From Onchidella celtica (taxonomy: Eukaryota > Mollusca > Gastropoda > Systellommatophora > Onchidiidae): DNA of 64,000 nt. The translations under genes and the position numbers were made by a program. The stretch lies in contig OZ007583.1 in assembly GCA_963931925.1 (NCBI GenBank), forward strand, positions 10,335,372-10,399,371, in the 5' to 3' direction. The notes under the pieces are model-generated. The model was not told where the DNA came from and did not search any database. It saw only the letters and a program-made list of their open reading frames with translations. This document shows, one piece after another, positions 49,501-59,502 of this stretch (position 1 is its first letter; every line of letters starts with the position of its first letter).

Positions 49501-50445
49501 AAGTTTCAAAAGGCAGCTAAAGCATTTTTTGTTCCAGCAGGCTTATTTTTCTTGACTTACCTGAGGGGAGAGAGCATGTGATAGAAGGAGTGAGAATGTG
49601 ATGGGAAGAGAGAGAGAGGGGGGTGGGGAGAGGGAGTGTGGGAGAGAGAGGAATGAGTTTTTATTACTTGTAAAGCGCATTGAGCATTTATTGGAAATGC
49701 GCTATATAAATGTAATTTATTATTATTATTATTATTAAATGTACGGTACGAAACACCATCGTTGACAAATTTTATATGCTGGCCTTGTCGATACATGAAT
49801 GCAATTCCGCCACCGCGCGTGCTGCGCGGAAAAGATTTGAATTCATAACCTGGTGGTCTAATGTCTGCTATGGTAGATTCATCACCTTCTGTGCTTAACC
49901 AAGATTCAGTGATACACAATAGGTCAATGTTCAGTTCTTCAACATTATCTTTTATGATGTTAGACTTGTTGCAGCATGACCGGGTATTGATGCACCCAAC
50001 TCTAAAATTAAGGCTCTTGCACTGAAACACATTGCGAGTGTCTATCTGTATCAAGTTGGTCCTGTTTACTGATCTATAGTGGGAAACAGTGTCATGGATA
50101 AACCCCTGACACACCGTGATTTTCCTCTGTTTCCGTGTCCCTCCTCTTGTACCTCTCTTCTTTCTCCTCACTACCTTACACTGGCAGTCACAGCTGTTTC
50201 TAGATCTAACTCCCCGCTGAGACAAATGTGTCAACAAAATGGATTGTACACTCAGGCTTGGATTGTATACATTCAGCAGCTGTTTTTTTGTGTATCTTAT
50301 AATATAACACATCTAGATGGTTCATGTGTACGGTCCAGTGCACTTGAGTCTAACACACTGACTAGACTTGTTGTTATTCACCTGTGTCCAGGATTGGCTG
50401 ACAGTTACAGCTCACTAGTTAGTAAAACATGGCCAGAGTGATTGA
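46509..50445 (-). mobile_element. L2/CR1-clade LINE, nearly full length, interrupted by a second copy
   Basis: This autonomous non-LTR retrotransposon lies in RAR intron 2. On the minus strand an APE endonuclease comes first (VGCINTRSC, ITESWL, YRPPSNKK, IVGDFNFHFD, ISDHFLLMADM), then RT with DLSAAFDTIDHSILL, GSVLGP and YSDDVQIY. The C-terminal block with LHWLPVKQRIIFK and PLMWNKLPMELR is typical of the L2 clade. The 3' UTR is purine-rich and ends with gcgctatataaatg and a (TTA)n tail at about 46509-46527. The RT frame has one stop (TAA, 47628-47630) where the family has VPQGS, so a CAA-to-TAA change has probably silenced it; the frame is otherwise open. The endonuclease is split by the nested copy at 49253-49736. 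The 5' end near 50445 is a guess. Confidence 0.9.
49253..49736 (+). mobile_element. 5'-truncated L2 copy nested head-on inside the larger L2
   Basis: This 484-bp plus-strand insertion carries the last ~100 codons of the L2 ORF, the 3' UTR and the (TTA)n tail. It is flanked by the 5-bp duplication aaatg (49248-49252, 49737-49741). Removing it with one repeat restores the host LINE frame (SYRTF then EVVTAIV). It differs from the C-terminus of the surrounding element by about one residue in 100, so both come from a recently active family. Confidence 0.93.
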
Positions 50446-53400
50446 ATAGGGCCAAGGCTAAAATTACAAGTTCCGTGAACTGATAATAATCCAGATCTTA
50501 CTTTAATAAAATGCATTTATACATCACTGCAAAGAGCAAATCAAGGGCTAAATTGAGATGTTAAATTTGTAGTGATCCACTGAATAAATCCAGAGAAAAA
50601 ACAACAAAATGCTGTTTCAGCTGCCTGTCAGGCGCTTGAACACAGCAACCGGAACTGGTAACAAAACAAAATCATTAACCATCCGTTCAATGTAAGCAAT
50701 CTTTCGCGTGGTGTGCAGCACTGTAAACTCTTTGCCAAACAAGCAAAAATCTGCGTTTGCACGCCTTGCAGCAGGCGAAACGGGATAGTGCGCGCCGGGC
50801 CTTACTCATTGAGAAAAGTTGTGTTCGTATAGCCTAGATACTTTGCTGTTGTGACGGGAAATTTTATTACAGAAACAGAGGACAACTCGGTCAAACCATA
50901 GTTGTCTACTTTCGTAGGCATCTGAACGCACACGCAGGAACACATATTTTGTTGTCCGTAGCCATTAAGCCGGACAAGTTGGTTGCCATCGTTCACAGCA
51001 GAGACACAGTAACAACAATATTGTACAAAAACCAACCTTAAAACAGTCGTTTTCAGAGTGGTCAGGCATTTTTTTTTTCTCTGTGTTTGTTTGTTTTGTT
51101 TTTTTGGGTGGTTTTAATTTTTGGAACTTGAAATAGTTTGTTAGGGAGGAAGAGATAGGTGGACAAAGCAGTTCGTGTTCACACGAAATGCAGCTCAGTT
51201 ACAGTTATCTGTATGGGTAGTTTGTTAATGTTGTTTATGGAATTTTTATCCTGTATCTAAATGATATGTTTGTCTTATCCGCCCAGCCCGCAGGCCCTGT
51301 ATTGTTGTTCCTTTGTTTCTTTGTTAACCCAGCCTTGCCTACCTATCAGTGTCAGTTTACACGTGTAATATGATTCTGTATTCTGTTCTGTCAATACTTG
51401 ACACCGTATTTAATGATACTACAGATAAGTTAAATAATGCGTACGAACGGGAAGAAACATTAATATTGATTGTGAGACAGATCATCACACAGTGCGGGTT
51501 AGTAAATTTATATCTTTGGCTCCTGTTTAAACTGTCATGAAAAAAATGACTGTACTGGAAAATTGAAAATTGAAAAAATACGTTCTTGTTTTTTTCTCAG
51601 CGTTTCTCGTTGTATATTTTCTAAAAAAATACTTCTTTTTTCCTACATGTAATAAAGTGTCAGTTAAATGATATTTCCGTCTTTGGTTCCAAACGTTCAA
51701 AGACGCGTTTAATTTTGACAGATAGAAAACCGAGGCCGGCGATGAAAACAACAAAGAACAAACACGAACGCTCCAAGAAGTATTTGTTTATATTGATTCG
51801 AGGCTAATGGGTTAACTATATAGTGAATTTAATTCGAGGAATATATATACCAGGAAGGGACCCAACCACTTGGTCTGTATCGTTCTACAACTGTTGGCCT
51901 ATAGAATCCTGGATCCCAGACGTCTTGGCGCTGAACACCCTAGGTGAATCTCAAAGAAGTTGTATGGTTGTATCAGATAAGCTTATCAGTAAGCTGCATT
52001 GAAACTTTTAGAAACAAATGTTGTAACGAAAGTACTCATCATGATCGTGTAAACATCCCTTCAGAAATTGTACATTTGCATGAATTACATCACAGTCATC
52101 ATCGATGTATTTCGCCACTCTTGTCCGTTTGGGATTGTTCTTGCAGAAACCTCCTAACAAGGTCCATTGTTTTCCAGGCCAGTCTTGTTGCCGGTAGAAG
52201 AAGGGCGAGACGAAATTTTCTCTCTTGTGTCCAAGCATCAGTATGCAGATGACATTAACCAATCGAAATGAGCAACCATTCTGTTCGTGACCAGACAAAA
52301 TGAAAGTCTTCGTACTTCCCCACCCTAGAACATCCGCCATCGTCTTGCCTTCATGGGCAGTTTCATTACGCCGATGTGTTCATAAAGAACGCGCAGTTTG
52401 TACGGCTTCACGTGTATTTGTACGAGTGTTTAGATATAAACGATAAACTTGTGTGACTTCATGATGAGGAATATCTCAATAGTTATGAAGAAGCATCTCC
52501 AGATTCTGACTTTCGGCTAACAAATGATTATAGAAGTTTCTGTGGATAACATGATTTAAACAAAAATACACACATAAAAATATAATAATTATATACGTGA
52601 TCATGTTGCTTTCGAATTTGTTCCTAACTTCAGGAGCAAGTGAATGGAAACAACGTTTACCATTAAAATTAAACGTAAGCTATAGAGAAAAGACTGTCCA
52701 GCGGGGACTTTAAAATTTGTCATTGAATGCGCAGGAAAGAACAATGTCTTTTGTAAAGACTGTTTCAAAAGTTGGTTTTCAATTTAATTCACCTGTGTCT
52801 TACGAGGCTTTACCATGAGGCGGCGGGTATGAGTCTTTAGAAATTGCATTCGGCAGCTCTGATTTGACATTTTTTCCGTAACCTGATTCAGATAGTCTTG
52901 AAAAGCTTTGCTCCTTGCACATCCGTTGATGGCTATCTTCATGGTGGATTTGTGGCGATGCTGAAGTCGTTATCTGCAAAATATTTAAATTCGCGGGAGG
53001 GTGATTATGGCCGTTGGTATCAGTCTACATACCGAGTCCATAATGTCATTCTCACAGATCTGACCTAGTCTGCATCAGAAATGTAGTCTCCTAAATTTCC
53101 CTAGTGGTTCTTTAACAGTTTTTGCTCTGGGCCTGAAACTCCACGTTTAAAACTGTGTGTTTTGACATAACTGGTCAAGATATTCCTAAGTACTTTTATT
53201 ATTATGATTACATGAAACCCTGTTAATCCTGGATTAGTAGTTAGCCAAACAATGGCAGATCTTCAACATAAGAGACTGTATTCCTGTAGATTCGAGAGTC
53301 TAATCCACGCCACTGAAGAGGCCGGTTTTGCTGTCAGTTACCAGTGCAAGGGTCCTCCCCTTAAGCTTAGCAACTACAGAAAGTTTTGGGGTATGTGGTT

Positions 53401-53707
53401 CTGTTGTTTTTACGACACCTTTATCTGGTACCTTCCTGCAGAAAAAAGACAACTTTCAAATATCATAATATTTGAAAAAAATCAGCAAACAAACAAACTT
53501 GCAGAATGTAGATCACTCATCATACTGCAATCTCTGACGGCTGTAATTGTCATATCGATTCATATACAATTTGCTGAACCGATTTGTCTCCACCACGTGG
53601 TAGTAAAGGCCTGTGTTTGGAAAAGCCAACTTCTCCTTGACCCACATAATATATGTGGTCCCAGTTTTACTTGTTGCCTTTAGCATCCTATTAGACCTCA
53701 GCATACC
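50446..53707 (+). other. RAR intron 2, late part
   Basis: AT-rich non-coding sequence. An open frame of 143 codons at 53252-53683 has no recognisable domain and no coding-like composition. Confidence 0.5.
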
Positions 53708-53779
53708 TTATTGAGTGGCACGAAATATCATAAAAACCACAGAAAACCTGTGGGGTCGCAGCAAGGCTATAACTGTATA

Positions 53780-54011
53780 AGCAAAGTCAAAATTGGGCAA
53801 AAAGAAAAGGTTGTATGTTTTCGGTTTACAATACAAAGCAAACTAAAGAGATGACAGAAAATACACAAAATTTTCGGCTTTCGGTTTAAAGGTGAAAGCC
53901 GAAAATTTTGTGTATTTTCTGTTTTCTCTTTAGTTTGCTTTGTATTGTTTGGGTTTTATTTCTCACGCGGGGTTTTGCAACATACAACCTTTTCTTTTTG
54001 CCCAATTTTGG
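53780..54011. repeat. Hairpin (foldback) repeat with ~110-bp arms
   Basis: The left arm runs from caaaattgggcaaaaagaaaa and is mirrored by the right arm ending ttttctttttgcccaatttt; the spacer at about 53885 is only some ten bases. The right arm has about 30 extra bases (ttatttctcacgcgggg). The whole unit, with 5' flank, lies between copies of cttattgagtggcac (53708-53722 and 54012-54026). A single-arm relative occurs at 40239-40362. Confidence 0.8.
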
Positions 54012-54059
54012 CTTATTGAGTGGCACCCTACCTGGTCATAACTACCTTGACTGTTTCTC

Positions 54060-54775
54060 TCTTTTTTTTAAACCCATACCTTTAGCATAAATTCTGTCAT
54101 TACTGTTCTTTATCTGACATGATATTTGGTCATCTCAGGGTAAATAGTCTGACCCTTCTCTGCCTTATTTTTCCTACCTCATCCCAGAATTTGTTGGATC
54201 AGCAAACTTCGTCCTTTCCTTCTGGACCCTGCTTTATTCACTGTGCCTTATAATGTGTTACCTCAGCATACCTGGTCTGATTTCTCTGTACTTCTGCATC
54301 TTACAATTAGTTATCCAGTTACCTTGTCTGTTCCTTACCTTACTTTATCCATTGTACTTACATGTTTCCTACGCCAGCATTTTCTGGTCCATCTCTACCA
54401 TTGGGGTATCTACTGTACCCTACAAATTGTTACTTCAGTATAACTTTTATGGTCCATCTCTACCGCTACTATACCCACTGTGCCCAACGGTTTGTTGCTT
54501 CAGCATTCCTTTTCTGGTCCATCTCTACACTTACTATATTATTATCTGCTCTACCCTACATTTTGTTAACTCAGCATACTGTGTCTGTTTTTTCTCTACC
54601 TTACTCTACCCATTGTACCTACAAGTAGTTATCTCACATATCCTGCCTGGCCTTTACCCTCCATACTTCATGATTCAGTGCTCGGTTTCACCTTTCATTG
54701 CTTACCATTTTCTCTGTTACCCAAGATTATCAGACTTGAACTTTCATGTATCATGCCTTATTATGTCTTGTTGAA
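54060..54775 (+). repeat. Degenerate minisatellite, period about 60-75 bp
   Basis: Roughly ten diverged copies of a pyrimidine-rich unit carry the words ttacctcagcata, ctggtccatctctacc and acccattgtacc. The open frame that crosses it is a by-product of the repeat. It lies in intron 2 about 0.4 kb before RAR exon 3. Confidence 0.8.
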
Positions 54776-54930
54776 TCATGCTTTCTTTTACCCCCTTTCG
54801 GATTTAACAAACAAAAAAAAAACAGTTTCCCTGAAGTTTTTTTTTTAATAGGCAGTATGCCTTTGTTGGTTAAACATTGTGGTTATAATTTTCTGTAGAA
54901 CAGTTGACACCCACTTTTAAACCCTACCGT

Positions 54931-55100
54931 AGTTGTGTTGACTGTTATTGGGCAATTTTCACCGAGATTTTTGTTTTTTAGCCCTTCTTCTGTTTGTGTC
55001 ATTCATGTATGTTTTCTAGTTGTGTTGACTGTTATTGGGCAATTTTCACCGAAATTTTTGTTTTTTTAGCCCTTCTTCTGTTTATGTCATTGTGTCATTT
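54931..55100 (+). repeat. 85-bp tandem duplication next to RAR exon 3
   Basis: Two copies, nearly identical, start tagttgtgttgactgttatt (about 54931 and 55017) and end near gcccttcttctgttt. The second copy ends about 45 bp before the exon 3 acceptor, so branch-point sequence may be duplicated. Confidence 0.85.
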
Positions 55101-55143
55101 GTGTTTTTCACTTTGGGTATTATTGTTTTTGTTGCTTTGACAG

Positions 55144-55319
55144 GTGGCATGTATGATCACCACACCAACCTGTATGGAAGTCTTCACACCTCCAACCTTC
55201 TGGCCTCCGAACCCTGTGCGTCCCCTCCTCCCCCACCCCGTGTCTACAAGCCTTGTGTGGTGTGCAATGACAAAAGCTCAGGCTATCATTATGGTGTCAG
55301 TTCATGTGAGGGCTGCAAG
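55144..55319 (+). CDS. RAR: RAR coding exon 3: proline-rich motif and first zinc finger
   Basis: It encodes residues 93-151. After a Tyr/His/Asn-rich stretch comes [13 protein letters not shown], matching the proline-rich segment directly before the vertebrate RAR DNA-binding domain, where a serine is phosphorylated by the TFIIH kinase. The first zinc finger uses Cys130, Cys133, Cys147 and Cys150. The P-box CEGCK that reads AGGTCA half-sites ends the exon. Splitting the DNA-binding domain right after this Lys is also the vertebrate RAR arrangement. The acceptor is gctttgacag ending at 55143 and the donor is gtaagt at 55320. The finger is almost identical to human RARs. Confidence 0.97.
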
Positions 55320-56020
55320 GTAAGTATTGAAGGCAATTTCTGGTGATAGGATTCCTTGAAACTGTAGTAATAATGTCAGTCGTCATATTTCGGGGCCCCC
55401 TTCTCTGATTGTTAAATATCATTTGGAATCCCTAATAAAAGACTGATAGTGATTTAATCCTGACAAACTACTCTCAGGCTTCCAGGTTTCCTAGTATTGT
55501 AGGGTGCTTCAGTAATCGAGGGTTTTTTGAGTAATATTAGGGCACTGGTGGGAATGATTTTGTGTTTGGGAACAAGAGGTTTTGGTGATAGACATGTTTT
55601 GAGTGTCACACTATGTTGAAGATATAAGTGAATAATTATTACAGTGACACCGTGTCATCACTGTACTAATATACATGGCAAAATAGTAATGCAATGTTGA
55701 TCTGTGTTACTATCCGATGGAGGAATGATGATATGATGTAGTGTTATACTTTGGAAATGGCATGATGATATATATTAATAAATGAAGGAAATTATTACAC
55801 TAGTCATTCTTTAATTTGACATTATTTTTCTCAAAGTCTATGTAATCAACAAGCCTGATTGTTTGTAATTTCCAACCCTATTTCAGTGGTAAAACTTCAC
55901 TTTGCTATGAATCATTAAGTCTCATTTAGTGTAAAACAGTTCATTGTTAAAGGAATAAAGGACCAATTTTCTCTTGGGACATGGCCCTTGGAAATATACG
56001 ATTGTTTCCATTCTCCTCAG
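55320..56020 (+). other. RAR intron 3
   Basis: GT/AG intron, phase 0, splitting the two zinc fingers. No other feature. Confidence 0.9.
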
Positions 56021-56162
56021 GGATTTTTCCGGCGCAGCGTTCAGAAGAACATGCAGTATACATGTCATAAAGACAAAAATTGTGTCATCAACAAGGTGAC
56101 CCGAAACCGGTGCCAATATTGTCGACTGCAGAAATGTTATATGATGGGGATGTCAAAGGAAG
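56021..56162 (+). CDS. RAR: RAR coding exon 4: second zinc finger
   Basis: It encodes residues 152-198, starting [10 protein letters not shown] and ending GMSKE. The second zinc finger uses Cys166, Cys172, Cys182 and Cys185. The D-box (CHKDKNC) and the basic segment [16 protein letters not shown] are nearly identical to vertebrate RARs, so DNA recognition and dimer spacing should be conserved. The acceptor is ttctcctcag ending at 56020 and the donor is gtaaga at 56163, phase 1. This is one of the two strongest identity markers in the window. Confidence 0.97.
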
Positions 56163-56913
56163 GTAAGAGACCGTTATATCGGAAGGTTTGTGCCTGTCTA
56201 GTATTATATTTTAAGAAAGACACAGATAGGTAACCATACGACGGCATCATTACTCAGATTATCCCAAATCACTTGTGATCTAAGCAAAGAAGAAAAAGCA
56301 GTCGGCATTGTCAATTTGTGCATTTACAAAAATTTCTTTCGTAATTGTTAAATACTTTTTGGTTTGTAATGGTTTTTGGCTATTGGCTGTTGAGAAATAG
56401 ATTATAAAAATGGAATGATACAAATATCTGTCAAATAGTGAATATCTGTTTCAATCACTAATACAGACCTCTCAAGACTCCAAGTCACCCAGTTGGTCTT
56501 GCTAAGGATAGGCAGACTGCTATACCCAATAATTTCTTAGGACATAGATTTGCCAGTTAAAGTGTCAAAAGCCGGTGCTTAATAAACACACACAAAAAGA
56601 GAGACAATATACGTAGTGTAAACTGACGGTATGTAGATTATGTTATCGGCCACAGGAAATAATGACTGTACTGATATTGTGCATAGGCGTATCATTTTTG
56701 AAAACATTGTGTTGATCTCCCTGGTTTTTGCAAAATCTCCCCACTCCTTTTTTTTTCTTGAAAGTCTCTCAATTTGCTGTTTTTGCTTATAGTGAGGTAT
56801 GCTAATACTTAGTTGGATTCGTATTTGATACTAGTCCTCTATATAAATGTCCTCTATCCCAGCCTTTCCAGTTTATGATTTATTTTACATTTGGATTATT
56901 TTTGTGCCCTCAG
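56163..56913 (+). other. RAR intron 4
   Basis: GT/AG intron, phase 1, between the second zinc finger and the hinge. No other feature. Confidence 0.9.
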
Positions 56914-57146
56914 CTGTCAGAAATGACAGGAACAAGAAGAGGAAACAAAAGCCTGAGAGTACATCCTGTCTGGCAGAAGAGCTTACAGAAGATGACCAAA
57001 TGTTGATACAGGAAGTGTTGGACGCTCACCGAGACACCACACCCAACAGTCAGAATGGTGCTACCAACTCCGTCTCTATAGCCAATTCCTCAGCTGCTGG
57101 CTCAACAGCTGCAGCTACTACATCCTCCATAACTACCTCAACCTCT
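56914..57146 (+). CDS. RAR: RAR coding exon 5: hinge, helix 1 and an expanded loop
   Basis: It encodes residues 199-276. It opens with AVRNDRNKKRKQKPE, the RAR C-terminal extension and hinge with a basic nuclear localisation cluster. ELTEDDQMLIQEVLDAHRDT follows and aligns with ligand-binding-domain helix 1. The remaining ~34 residues are Ser/Thr/Ala/Asn-rich and have no counterpart in vertebrate RARs; with the start of exon 6 they roughly double the helix 1-3 loop (about 49 residues against about 23). The acceptor is tgccctcag ending at 56913, the donor is gtaagt at 57147, phase 0 out. The loop may be disordered and alternatively spliced at its end. Confidence 0.93.
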
Positions 57147-57773
57147 GTAAGTCCTGGTAGCAAACTTGGATAGCATCTTGCTGGTTCACAACATTGCTCA
57201 TGACTAATTCAGCATTTTAAAGCAACTGACTATGGCACAGTTCCAGTTCATAGCACCCTCCAATGTTATTTCAACTTTTGAGATACTTTACTGTTTCTTT
57301 AGCTTTGGTAAAAAGAGCTAACTGTCATATCCTGCCGACTGCAGTTAATTCATGTTTGCCATGTTGGGTTCTTTTATTACAAGTTGATGAGGGATGTGGG
57401 TTGACAGTACTGAAATAAGCTGTGGAACTTCCAAGATAAAAAAAGTTGAGAAATTTATAAGAGATGATAGTATGGATTTGGATAACAGTATGTTCGATAA
57501 TTCTTCACAGGACAAAGAATTACTTCATTGTGGCTTAACTGTGTGGCAATCTGAAATCTTAAATCAAATTTTAAGGAAGACTTCATCAAATTGGCATCTT
57601 CCATTGATATTGGGGAAGGGGAACATGATGAAGGTTTTTTTCATATACATTATTTGTTAGATTGGCCACTAAAGCATACATGTTCTTGTTTTATTTCTTG
57701 CTCGCTTCTCTCCCCCCTCCCCCCAATTTTATGTATGCACATTTGTTCAAATCCCCTTCCCATGTCTTCACAG
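57147..57773 (+). other. RAR intron 5
   Basis: GT/AG intron, phase 0, inside the expanded helix 1-3 loop. Short frames at 57394-57660 lack clear splice sites and family similarity. Confidence 0.85.
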
Positions 57774-57956
57774 GAGTCTAAATCAGACGAAGAGAGTGCG
57801 GGCTCGTCCGGTGTATTTTTGTGGGAAAAGATTACAGAGCTTTCATCGGCAGGCATTGTCTTGATAGTGGACTTTGCCAAGAAAATTCCCGGTTTCTTAA
57901 CTTTGTCAACCTCAGACCAGATCACATTATTAAAGGCAGCATGCTTGGAAATCATG
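57774..57956 (+). CDS. RAR: RAR coding exon 6: ligand-binding domain helices 3 to 5
   Basis: It encodes residues 277-337. An acidic start (ESKSDEESAGSS) leads into FLWEKITELS, aligned with human LWDKFSELS on helix 3, then VDFAKKIPGF and DQITLLKAACLEIM, the nuclear receptor signature. Lys312 and Lys330 correspond to the two helix 3/4 lysines of the co-activator charge clamp, so the co-regulator groove is kept. Lys295, which helps bind the ligand carboxylate in vertebrate RARs, is kept. The adjacent pocket Phe is Ile296 here and the pocket Cys on helix 3 is Gly303. The acceptor is tcttcacag ending at 57773 and the donor is gtgagc at 57957, phase 0. Confidence 0.96.
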
Positions 57957-58433
57957 GTGAGCGCTTATTTCTTTATGTTGCAAAGTTAAAATGAGATGAA
58001 TTTCATGTATATATAACATGGTGCTTTCTGCCATTGGGGTCCAGTCATGGAAATTGCGATGTGTGTCTTCACAATTTCATCGGCAATTTCTTGTGAGAAG
58101 AAGTTTGCCAAGGAATGGCAGCACAGTGTGTTGAATTTTATTCCTCTGTGTATATGAGTTTGCATGCATGTGTATGTATGTGTGAGAGGGAGATAGAGAG
58201 ATGCCAAACATTTACAAATTTATTCAGAGACATTCATACATACTTCTAATGTTTTATATCAAAAGCCAATGGATTTGTAATTGGTATTGAAACATGGTCA
58301 TGCATTAATATCATGGATGATTCGACATGGATGTGTCGGACAAAACAATGGTAGTCACAATGGCAGTATTGTGTATATTATGCGCTTGTCATGTGAACAT
58401 TTTGCTAGTATGATTTTCATTCTCCTTGCCCAG
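57957..58433 (+). other. RAR intron 6
   Basis: GT/AG intron, phase 0, 477 bp. No other feature. Confidence 0.9.
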
Positions 58434-58638
58434 ATTCTTCGTATCAGCATTTGTTATGACCTCGATTCGGATACTATGCAGTTTTCTAATGGCCTGTCCC
58501 TCACTCGTGAGCAGCTTCAGAAAGGAGGTTTTGGCCCACTTACCTCAACTATATTCTCATTTGCTGCCTCACTAAAGCGCATGAGTTGTGATGTGACAGA
58601 ATACGCCATGTTGTCCTCAATTTGTTTAATCAGTGGTG
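58434..58638 (+). CDS. RAR: RAR coding exon 7: helices 5 to 8, Arg-to-Cys at the ligand anchor
   Basis: It encodes residues 338-405 plus one base. It starts ILRISICYDLDSDTMQF, aligned with human ILRICTRYTPEQDTMTF. The first arginine is kept (Arg340), but the second, which salt-bridges the retinoate carboxylate (Arg276 of RAR-alpha), is Cys344. Ser355 matches the other carboxylate-contacting serine. GGFGPLTSTIFSFAASL aligns with the helix 6-7 region and AMLSSICLISGD with helix 8. The acceptor is ccttgcccag ending at 58433 and the donor is gtaagg at 58639. The domain looks intact and under constraint, so this is altered ligand chemistry rather than a decayed gene. Confidence 0.96.
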
Positions 58639-59343
58639 GTAAGGAACTGGTTATCTTGTCTGTCATAATTTAAAACTATAATCCTATTATTTAGAAAGAA
58701 GGTTACAGGAATGTTTAAATTATGCCATCACAGCAACCAATACAACCATTTCATGCATCACTGTGAACCTGTGAAAATGGAAGATTTTTTAGGCCATCAA
58801 CAAATAACATATTAACTTCAGTTATTCTGTATGTAATGATGAATCTCATAATATCCTCAAATTTTTATAATCATTTTTTTCTAGATAGATGTGTTTACAT
58901 CTGATCATAGGTCTTGATTGTAAGGCAACAGGAAGTTCACCAAGATACTCATGTTAACATTCTGATGTAGTATCCAAACATTATTTAATACCTGTAGAGT
59001 GAATTGTTAGAAATAGCACAATAGTGCGTAAGACATCATCAAATTTATTATGATGTTTGCTAATGTGGATATTTCAAATCCTCCGAATAGAGATCCAGAA
59101 TTGCATCAGAGTTATAAAAATAAATGTGCTGTGAATTTGGTGTGGCAAGGAAGAAATGAAAATATAAAAAATAAATAGTGAACATAACTTTTGAGAAGTA
59201 GGTAAAAACTAACGAGCCATAAAGTATTTGTTGTGTATTGTGTGACTTCTCAGCACAGAACTTCAGGACTGAATAAATTATTGTAATAAAACTTATAGAC
59301 CATTTATAAATAACCTGTTATTTTCTGTTATTTTCCATGACAG
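58639..59343 (+). other. RAR intron 7
   Basis: GT/AG intron, phase 1, AT-rich. No other feature. Confidence 0.9.
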
Positions 59344-59502
59344 ATCGCTCAGGGCTCCATGACACTGAGAAAATAGAGCAGATGCAAGAGCCATTATTAG
59401 AAGCACTGAAGCATTATATCCGATCTAGGCGACCAGACCAGAAACACACTTTTGCTAAAATGCTGATGAAGCTGACAGATTTACGAAGTATAAGTGTGAA
59501 AG
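59344..59502 (+). CDS. RAR: RAR coding exon 8: helices 9 to 11, dimer surface
   Basis: It encodes residues 406-458 plus the first base of codon 459. The segments [20 protein letters not shown] and [17 protein letters not shown] match vertebrate helices 9-11, which form most of the RXR dimer interface, so heterodimerisation is likely kept. The acceptor is ttccatgacag ending at 59343 and the donor is gtgagt at 59503. The intron after the Lys-Gly codon is at the position of the last intron of vertebrate RARs. Confidence 0.96.

Noticed and set aside
53252-53683. Open frame of 143 codons
   Set aside because: No domain, no family resemblance and no coding-like composition; it lies in intron 2 among repeats.
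54253-54774. Open frame of 173 codons, hydrophobic and membrane-like
   Set aside because: It is the translation of a pyrimidine-rich minisatellite, present in two frames.
57394-57660. Frame in intron 5 as an extra RAR exon
   Set aside because: No convincing splice sites, not similar to any RAR segment, and exons 5 and 6 already join in frame.
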